Shown in pieces: positions 58,554 to 64,000 of a DNA stretch of 64,000 bases. How positions within the stretch are numbered: position 1 is the stretch's first letter; every line of letters starts with the position of its first letter. The position numbers and the translations under genes are program-made. Under the pieces are notes generated by a model. It saw only the letters and a program-made list of their open reading frames with translations, did not search any database and had not been told where the DNA came from. Where the stretch lies: contig CAVJLL010000007.1 of assembly GCA_963650385.1 (NCBI GenBank), positions 12,828-76,827 on the forward strand, read 5' to 3'. Origin of the DNA: CAG-791 sp963650385 (GTDB lineage: Bacteria; Bacillota; Clostridia; Lachnospirales; Lachnospiraceae).

Positions 58554-59546
58554 TTATACCTGCAGCTGTGCCATTCTCTCGCAGAGATCCTTGATATAAA
58601 TCTTCCTCGGGAGCATCTGTCTCCACTTCTCCGGAATTGCATCGTATCCGTAATACAGTCCGCACAGTCCGCCGCAGATCGCAGCGACCGTATCGGTATC
58701 GTATCCCAGATTGACGCAGGTCAGCATGGCCTGCTCATAGGAATCCGTGGTCAGTGCGCACCACAGTGCCGCCTCCAGTGAATCCACAACATACCCGTAG
58801 CTGCGGATCTTCTGCCGCTTTACCGTGCGCAGCACCGTCAGATCCCTGCACCGCTTATAAAACGGCAAATCCTCCGCAAAGTCTGCATCCTGCTCATAAT
58901 GTGCCATTGCCTCATCCATTCCCTCCTGCAGAAGCTCCTGCAAAGGAGCCTTCGCCGAGGGCTCTGACCGGAGAATTGCCCGCACCAGGTAAAAATAGAT
59001 GCCGCATGCCAGCTGCGATCTGCGATGGGCATGCGTCAACGCGGAACACTGATGCACCAGCTGCAGTGCCTCCTGCTCCTGTGTCTCATTTCCCAGCAGA
59101 TAGAGACAGACCGGAAGGATCCGCATCAACGATCCGTTCCCATTGTTGTATTCCTCGGCTCCGCCGCAGGCGGTCACATCAAAGCCGTTGTTCAGAAAGG
59201 ACAGAATGGCGTCCATCGTACCGTGGCCGATGTCATACGCCTTGCCAAAGGGTGTATATTTGCCCTTCAGAAGCCACTGCCCATAGCAGTGCATCACCGC
59301 CGGCAGCTCCAGCTGTCCGCGTTCGAGGATGCTGTCCATAGTCGCCAGCGCAAGGCTCGTATCGTCCGTCCAGCTGCCCGCCGGCATATCATAGGTCCCG
59401 TGTCCGATCATATCCTGCACCGGATGCTCGTCCATTTCCTCCCGGCGGCGGAACTGCACAGGACACCCCAGCGCATCCCCCACTGCCAGGCCGAAAATTC
59501 CGCTCATCCACACCTGCTCCAGATCTGCATGATGCTCAAATGCCAT
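58554..59546 (-). CDS. ADP-ribosylglycohydrolase family protein
   Basis: A 330-residue protein of the DraG/ARH family from the ATG at 59546, with GGAGGGGAG upstream. Metal-binding elements are GLAVGDALG, GSWTDDTSLALA (Thr-Asp-Asp) and LGYDTDTVAAICGGLCGLYYG near the C-terminus (Asp-x-Asp-Thr). Such enzymes remove ADP-ribose from proteins or other acceptors. No ADP-ribosyltransferase or dinitrogenase gene is nearby, so the substrate is unknown. It is 22 bp upstream-adjacent to the hybrid kinase's stop on the same strand. Confidence 0.9.
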   Translation of the reverse strand: MAFEHHADLEQVWMSGIFGLAVGDALGCPVQFRRREEMDEHPVQDMIGHGTYDMPAGSWTDDTSLALATMDSILERGQLELPAVMHCYGQWLLKGKYTPFGKAYDIGHGTMDAILSFLNNGFDVTACGGAEEYNNGNGSLMRILPVCLYLLGNETQEQEALQLVHQCSALTHAHRRSQLACGIYFYLVRAILRSEPSAKAPLQELLQEGMDEAMAHYEQDADFAEDLPFYKRCRDLTVLRTVKRQKIRSYGYVVDSLEAALWCALTTDSYEQAMLTCVNLGYDTDTVAAICGGLCGLYYGYDAIPEKWRQMLPRKIYIKDLCERMAQLQV

Positions 59547-59567
59547 AATCTCCCCTCCGATCATTCT

Positions 59568-61796
59568 CTACAGATACTTCCCCATTATCTCATACAGCTT
59601 CTCAATCTGGAATGGCTTACCCAGGTGGTCGCTCATGCCAGCCGCAATGGCAGCCTGCCGGTCCTCCTCAAATGCGTTTGCCGTCATGGCGATGATCGGA
59701 ATGTTTGCCAGTCTCTCATCCTGCAGAGCGCGTATTTCCTTCGTCGCCTGATAGCCGTCCATAACCGGCATCATCACATCCATCAGAACAAGCGCATAAT
59801 CGCCCGGCTTTGATTGGGCCAGCATATCCACCGCCTGCCGGCCGTTTTCTGCGGTGTCTGCATGAATGCCCGCCTCCTCCAGGATTGCAACCGCAATTTC
59901 CCGGTTCAGCTCCACGTCATCGGCCAGCAGTACGCGCTTCCCGCGCAGCTGCTCCGCATCGAGCCTGGCAGCCTTCCCTTTTTCCTCCGTATTCTGATTC
60001 TCCGCTGTCCGGAATCGGAGCCTCACGACAAATTCACTGCCGACGCCGGGCGTACTCTCCACCGTGATGCTGCCGCCCATCATATCGACAATATTCTTGG
60101 TAATGGCCATGCCAAGGCCCGTGCCTTCCACCTGGCTGACCGTGGTGCTCCGTTCTCTTGTAAACGGATCAAACAGCGTCTCCAGGAATTTCGGGTTCAT
60201 GCCGATCCCGGAATCCTTTACCGAAAACTCAAAATCCGCATACCCCTCCGGCGCCGATGCTTTTTCCTCAATTCTGACCCGGACACTTCCGCCCGGCTCC
60301 GTATATTTGATGGCATTGGAGGCAATGTTAATCAGAATCTGATTAACCCTCAGCTTGTCGCAGATAATATTCTCGTGCGTCACATTGATCGTATCAATGT
60401 GAAAATCAAGATTCTTGGCAGCAACGGACGACTGCAGAATGCTGCTCAGGCCATCCGTGATATCCGGAAGAGAGCATTCTCCCTCCTGAATGCGAACCTT
60501 TCCGCTTTCAATTCGGCTCATGTCGAGGACGTCGTTGATCAGGCTCAGCAAATGGTCGCTGGATACGCTTATTTTCTCAAGGTAATCCCTGATAACATCC
60601 TTGCCGTCATCAATGTGGGCAAGGGCAAGCGATGTAAATCCGACAATGGCATTCATCGGCGTGCGGATATCATGGCTCATATTGGAGAGGAACTGGCTCT
60701 TGGCCTGATTGGCATAATCGGCCCGGTCTCTCTCAACCTTAAGCGCCGCCATTGCCTCCTCCTTAATTTTCCTGGTTTCCTTCTCGAACTGTGCCTTCTG
60801 CAGCGCAGAAGCCGCCTTTGATCCCATATAGAAAAGAGAAAGGCAGAGCGCTGCCAGCACGAGCATTCCGATTACAATCATTCGGATGACGGCGCTCTGG
60901 TATTCCAGAAGCGAACTGTTCAGAGTCCTGACAGGCACCATGCAGATGAGCTCATCGCTGCTGGTTTTCAGCGGACAAAAGCCGACATAATACATGTTCT
61001 CCCCGCTGCCGATCCGGCTCCCCCCCGTCCCGAGGGTTTCCGTTTTCTGCCGGAAATCGCTGTACTGCTGCTCCGACAGGCTTCCTTCCTTTTTCATGTG
61101 CTTCAGCAGCGAATAGTTGCGGTAGAATTTATCCCCCTCCTGGTTGGTATACGTCACGATCCCGCTCTCATCCACTGCAAACAGAAGCGCCTGTCCGCCA
61201 TAGCCGCTTATCTCAAACAAACTGTCAATATTGGACCGGGCGAATAAAACCCCGATTGCCGCAAACTCCGTACCGTCCACACAATACGAATCGCAGGGAA
61301 TCGCCACCAGATAACAGTTCTCCTTGTCCGTGCCCGCATTCCAGGAAACGCTCTGGGCAAGCCGTTCTTTTTCCTGCAGCTTGATCAGCGAGCTGCTCTG
61401 GATATCCAGATAGCTCTCTGTGCCGTCCGTCGTCATGACCTGTCCGTTTTCCTTGATGAACAGGATCTGTTCCGACTCATCGTCCGTCATTGCATCCAGA
61501 AAGCGCTTATTCTCACGCAGCACAATGGAGCGATTTTCGTCCTGGAAAAGGTTTTTATCAATTCGCTGCAGCCTTGTGTAGAGATTGTCGATCTGAAGAT
61601 CATACGACTGTTCCATCTGTTCGACGACCGCGGACATATTCGTCTCGCCGTTGCGGGTGATATAGCTTTCCATTCTCCGAACGGTCAGAAAGAGGAAGGC
61701 CGCCATGATCACCAACAGCAGAACGAGCAGGATCAGAAGCAGCTTTTTATTGAGTTTGGTCTCATTCTGCATGTCAGTTTGCCCCTTCCGGATCAT
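59568..61796 (-). CDS. Hybrid sensor histidine kinase with extracytoplasmic Cache-like domain
   Basis: A 742-residue membrane kinase. A membrane helix at ~18-38 and another at ~303-325 enclose an extracytoplasmic region that looks like a dCache sensor. The phosphoacceptor box is FLSNMSHDIRTPMNAIVGF (His near 375), followed by the ATPase (NIASNAIKYTE, VKDSGIGM, GTGLGMAITKNIVDMMGG) and a receiver domain with the Asp in LVLMDVMMPVMDG near 673. The start at 61796 has AAGGAG upstream and overlaps the binding-protein stop as ATGA. No separate response regulator or DNA-binding output is encoded next to it. Confidence 0.92.
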   Translation of the reverse strand: MIRKGQTDMQNETKLNKKLLLILLVLLLVIMAAFLFLTVRRMESYITRNGETNMSAVVEQMEQSYDLQIDNLYTRLQRIDKNLFQDENRSIVLRENKRFLDAMTDDESEQILFIKENGQVMTTDGTESYLDIQSSSLIKLQEKERLAQSVSWNAGTDKENCYLVAIPCDSYCVDGTEFAAIGVLFARSNIDSLFEISGYGGQALLFAVDESGIVTYTNQEGDKFYRNYSLLKHMKKEGSLSEQQYSDFRQKTETLGTGGSRIGSGENMYYVGFCPLKTSSDELICMVPVRTLNSSLLEYQSAVIRMIVIGMLVLAALCLSLFYMGSKAASALQKAQFEKETRKIKEEAMAALKVERDRADYANQAKSQFLSNMSHDIRTPMNAIVGFTSLALAHIDDGKDVIRDYLEKISVSSDHLLSLINDVLDMSRIESGKVRIQEGECSLPDITDGLSSILQSSVAAKNLDFHIDTINVTHENIICDKLRVNQILINIASNAIKYTEPGGSVRVRIEEKASAPEGYADFEFSVKDSGIGMNPKFLETLFDPFTRERSTTVSQVEGTGLGMAITKNIVDMMGGSITVESTPGVGSEFVVRLRFRTAENQNTEEKGKAARLDAEQLRGKRVLLADDVELNREIAVAILEEAGIHADTAENGRQAVDMLAQSKPGDYALVLMDVMMPVMDGYQATKEIRALQDERLANIPIIAMTANAFEEDRQAAIAAGMSDHLGKPFQIEKLYEIMGKYL

Positions 61797-63658
61797 TCTG
61801 CTCCTTCTATCCGGATGTAATCCTCCGGTTCTGCCGGCTTCTGTCCTTCGGCAATTGCTGTCTGCCAGGCCACGGAGAGCGAGGTTTCCATCGTCTCCAT
61901 CTGCGCGCCGTCCGTAATCACTCTGTCAAAAACCGTTTGCAGCTGGCCGGGGAGCAGCACCGTATATTCTGCCTCGTCCTGAACAGACTCGCCGTTCACC
62001 TGAATATCCTTCAGCGCATAGCCGTTTTCCGTCTCTGTGAGAACCAGCTTCATCCCTGAGGCCACGGGCAGCTCATACTTGTTCGTGATCCGGAATCCGG
62101 AACCGGTATCCTGCAGGTATCCGTCGACCAGCGCGCGAACATCGCTTCCCTTCAGCACTGCCGTATAAAGCGGTGTTCCCTTATTGTTGTTGCAGATCAT
62201 GCCAAGCTCTGTCCATGTACATTCGCCCTCATAAACCGATGAGGAATAGCTGTAGCAGGCAGTCAGCGCAAGGGCTGCCCCGGCGGCTTCCCGGACGGTT
62301 GTCAGTACGGAGGAGGCCGCATCCCGGCCGTTGTTGTCGTTTACAGAAAGGCGATAGGTCTTTTCGAACTCGGCAGCGATTTCCTCCTCCGCTGCCTCTG
62401 CATTGATTCCGTTTTCAAAGGCTTCCAATGCCTGCTGCTCGTCCATCTCTCCTGAGAGAAGACCGCTTACTGCCCAGAGACTCGCAGCGAACGAATTGTT
62501 GGACGCATACCGGATGTAGACCGCATTCTTCTCGATCTCGTCCGTTACGCCCTCCATGCCGGACAGATCGGATGCAATCCCGTCATTGTACGAGATCATT
62601 CCCTGGCCGCCCGCGATGTACTCCTGCCCTTTTTGCGACAGGAAGCACTCCAGCACCTCCATCGCTGCAGAGAGCCTCTCCTCGTCCTTTTCCAGACTGC
62701 TGTTCAGGGAAATATTCAATGACGGATACGTGTAAACCCAGCTTTCATCCGATGTCTGGGAAAAATACGGGATCCGCACCAGCTCATCCCCCGTCATCTC
62801 CTTCAGCTCCTCCATGATGGCCGGTGTTCCCCGGAACATTGCCGTCTCCCGGATCGCGAACATGTCCATCGCATCACTGCTGTCCTTTTCCAGATCATCT
62901 GCATCCAGTCCGGTATCCGCGATAAATGCATTCACCTCGCTGAAAATGTCCGTCCACAGCTCCTCGGCGAACGGAATTTCTCCATCCGCGCTTTCCGCCT
63001 GGCTTCTCCATGAAATACCGTCTATGCCGGAAAATTTATCCAGTGCAGCACTCTGAATCAAGGTATGTGCTGCCCAGTCGCATGCAAGCTCATAGGCGTA
63101 TGGCTTCACGCCATGATTCTCCAGCTCTGCACAGACCTGCACGAATTCATCGTAATTTTCTGGAATGTCAATTCCGTATTCATCCAGCAGTGTCTTGTTG
63201 ACAATCATCGTCTCCGGAATGCCGCACACCGGAAGCCACTGAATCTCTCCGTCCGTATTGGTGTAATACTGCAGAATATAAGGATAGTAGCTGCTGACCG
63301 CATCGTAGGCTCCCAGATCCATCAGGTACGGGCTAAGCTCCTTTGCGTCAGCTGCAGCAAACCTTCTGGTGGTAATGATGTCCGGCAGCTCGCCGTGCTT
63401 CTCGAGGTAGTCATACAGGTATACGTTGTTGTTCCCCGCAATGAATTCGATGTTGATATCCGGGCACTGCTCCTTAACATAGGCTGTAAATTCATCAAAC
63501 AGCGTGGTCTCCCACAGATACACCGTCAGCGGCGCATCCTCCTGCGCGCTTCCCGCCTGCGCTTCACCGGAAGCCCCGGAATAAGCACCGCAGCCCCCGA
63601 GCGCCCCAAGGAGCATCGCCGCGCATAACAGTCCCCCGAAAGCCTTTCGTCTTTGCAT
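61793..63658 (-). CDS. Solute-binding lipoprotein with a C-terminal 5'-nucleotidase_C-like domain
   Basis: A 621-residue lipoprotein from the ATG at 63658 with GAGGGGGATGAA upstream. The lipobox is LGGC (Cys near 23). Residues ~45-430 are a family 1 extracellular solute-binding fold (APLTVYLWETTLFDEFTAYVKEQ, WLPVCGIPETMIVNKTLLDEYG). Residues ~440-600 resemble the C-terminal domain of 5'-nucleotidases (EAAGAALALTACYSYSS, ELGMICNNNKGTPLYTAVLKGSDVRALVDGYL), without the metallophosphatase domain. No ABC permease lies nearby. The ATGA overlap with the hybrid kinase suggests the protein presents a ligand to that sensor. Confidence 0.85.
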   Translation of the reverse strand: MQRRKAFGGLLCAAMLLGALGGCGAYSGASGEAQAGSAQEDAPLTVYLWETTLFDEFTAYVKEQCPDINIEFIAGNNNVYLYDYLEKHGELPDIITTRRFAAADAKELSPYLMDLGAYDAVSSYYPYILQYYTNTDGEIQWLPVCGIPETMIVNKTLLDEYGIDIPENYDEFVQVCAELENHGVKPYAYELACDWAAHTLIQSAALDKFSGIDGISWRSQAESADGEIPFAEELWTDIFSEVNAFIADTGLDADDLEKDSSDAMDMFAIRETAMFRGTPAIMEELKEMTGDELVRIPYFSQTSDESWVYTYPSLNISLNSSLEKDEERLSAAMEVLECFLSQKGQEYIAGGQGMISYNDGIASDLSGMEGVTDEIEKNAVYIRYASNNSFAASLWAVSGLLSGEMDEQQALEAFENGINAEAAEEEIAAEFEKTYRLSVNDNNGRDAASSVLTTVREAAGAALALTACYSYSSSVYEGECTWTELGMICNNNKGTPLYTAVLKGSDVRALVDGYLQDTGSGFRITNKYELPVASGMKLVLTETENGYALKDIQVNGESVQDEAEYTVLLPGQLQTVFDRVITDGAQMETMETSLSVAWQTAIAEGQKPAEPEDYIRIEGAE

Positions 63659-63746
63659 TTCATCCCCCTCTATACCGTCAGATAATTCCTCAGAATCTGC
63701 AGTACGGTTTAGTACAGCCGACATCGGTGTACAGAAAATCTATTTT

Positions 63747-63774
63747 ATTTTACCACCAGTCTCTTATCATTCAA
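63747..63774 (-). promoter_or_regulatory. Probable promoter of the binding-protein/sensor-kinase operon
   Basis: On the minus strand TTGAAT (63769-63774) and TAAAAT (63747-63752) are 16 bp apart, about 90 bp before the start codon. Confidence 0.5.
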
Positions 63775-63792
63775 TGAAATTGTGATAATTAC

Positions 63793-63821
63793 AGAAAAGC
63801 GTCCCGCAAAAGCGGGACGCT
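63793..63821 (-). terminator. Terminator of a gene entering from the right edge
   Basis: AGCGTCCCGC (63798-63807) and GCGGGACGCT (63812-63821) form a perfect 10-bp stem with a 4-nt loop, followed on the minus strand by TTTTCTG. Confidence 0.85.
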
Positions 63822-63845
63822 GCCAGAATTTATAATGCTTGTGTT

Positions 63846-63998
63846 TTATAGTCTGCCCCCTTTTCCCTGAATCGTGGGGTATAGCTCTATCCCTTCATCC
63901 AACGCTTTCTCTTTTCGTCCAAACCAGGATGTCTTTGGACGAAAACTATTTGCTGTCAGCACGATAGTAAAATGTATTTCTGCCCGATCCTTCCCGGA
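63846..63998 (-). CDS. Possible 3' end of an unidentified gene (partial)
   Basis: A minus-strand frame enters from the right edge and stays open for 50 codons to a TAA at 63846, 25 bp before a good terminator. It ends FGRKEKALDEGIELYPTIQGKGGRL. A competing frame ends at a TAG at 63946 (NTFYYRADSK), directly followed by a 12-bp inverted repeat TTTTCGTCCAAA/TTTGGACGAAAA. Which frame is real cannot be decided from this fragment, and neither is recognisable. Confidence 0.3.
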   Translation of the reverse strand, partial: SGKDRAEIHFTIVLTANSFRPKTSWFGRKEKALDEGIELYPTIQGKGGRL

Positions 63999-64000
63999 TT

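Noticed and set aside
58554..59546. ADP-ribosylglycohydrolase-like gene as the antitoxin half of a toxin-antitoxin pair
   Set aside because: No ADP-ribosyltransferase gene lies next to it; the neighbours are a terminator and a sensor kinase.
1..64000. CRISPR arrays, tRNA or rRNA genes, phage modules, and intact insertion sequences
   Set aside because: I looked for regularly spaced repeats, cloverleaf-type intergenic segments and transposase or integrase motifs and found none convincing. A dedicated tRNA and repeat scan would settle it.

Overview
The window looks like chromosomal DNA of a moderately GC-rich Clostridia bacterium, most likely Lachnospiraceae-like. The evidence is an HrcA/CIRCE-controlled hrcA-grpE-dnaK operon, an hprK-murB-rapZ-whiA-crh-like run, strong AGGAGG ribosome binding sites, lipoproteins with Ala/Glu/Ser-rich linkers, and a Lys/Ala/Glu-repeat protein of the DUF6465 type. 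I saw no rRNA, tRNA, CRISPR array, prophage or intact transposase. Most genes are on the minus strand. Plus-strand islands lie at 24.9-27.5, 42.9-45.2, 45.8-46.6 and 57.6-58.5 kb.

Layout. 0-3.8 kb: heat-shock operon with its sigma-A promoter and CIRCE operator; dnaK runs off the left edge. 3.9-7.8 kb: repeat protein, UppP, an aminotransferase and a two-domain acetyltransferase. 8.0-11.1 kb: TrpXYZ-like ABC transporter with intercistronic hairpins. 11.1-17.3 kb: uvrC-hprK-murB-rapZ-whiA and an HPr-like protein with Glu in place of the catalytic His15. 17.4-24.8 kb: ftsH, a DUF1846 protein, yitT-like, an alanyl-tRNA editing enzyme and a NYN/LOTUS-type protein. 24.9-27.5 kb (+): hypA, apt, exonuclease III, Mrp ATPase. 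27.5-34.8 kb: SDR, coaX and an oppABCDF-type peptide transporter. 34.9-42.7 kb: a soluble SnoaL-PAS-coiled-coil-GHKL protein, a diacylglycerol-kinase-like enzyme, a GH2 glycosidase carrying a coding minisatellite, and an 849-residue adenosine-deaminase-like protein. 42.9-45.2 kb (+): a duplicated DUF1538 membrane protein translationally coupled to a tandem PII-like protein. 45.2-50.3 kb: LOG-family enzyme, glycosyltransferase, duplicated-domain lipoprotein, nagA, EamA transporter. 50.5-58.5 kb: a LysR-flanked shikimate/quinate-type cluster with two YdiB-like dehydrogenases, an MFS carrier, shikimate kinase, a TIM-barrel enzyme and an Fe-S flavin enoate-reductase-like enzyme. 58.5-63.7 kb: ADP-ribosylglycohydrolase-like protein, and a solute-binding lipoprotein coupled by ATGA overlap to a hybrid sensor kinase.

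The most interesting parts are the shikimate/quinate-type operon, the DUF1538/tandem-PII pair, the large deaminase-like protein, the His15-less HPr next to HPr kinase, the binding-protein/hybrid-kinase pair, and two families of small dispersed palindromes. One palindrome is bounded by an 8-bp direct repeat that looks like a target-site duplication. Starts were chosen by ribosome binding site and family N-termini, so several genes are shorter than their longest open frame.
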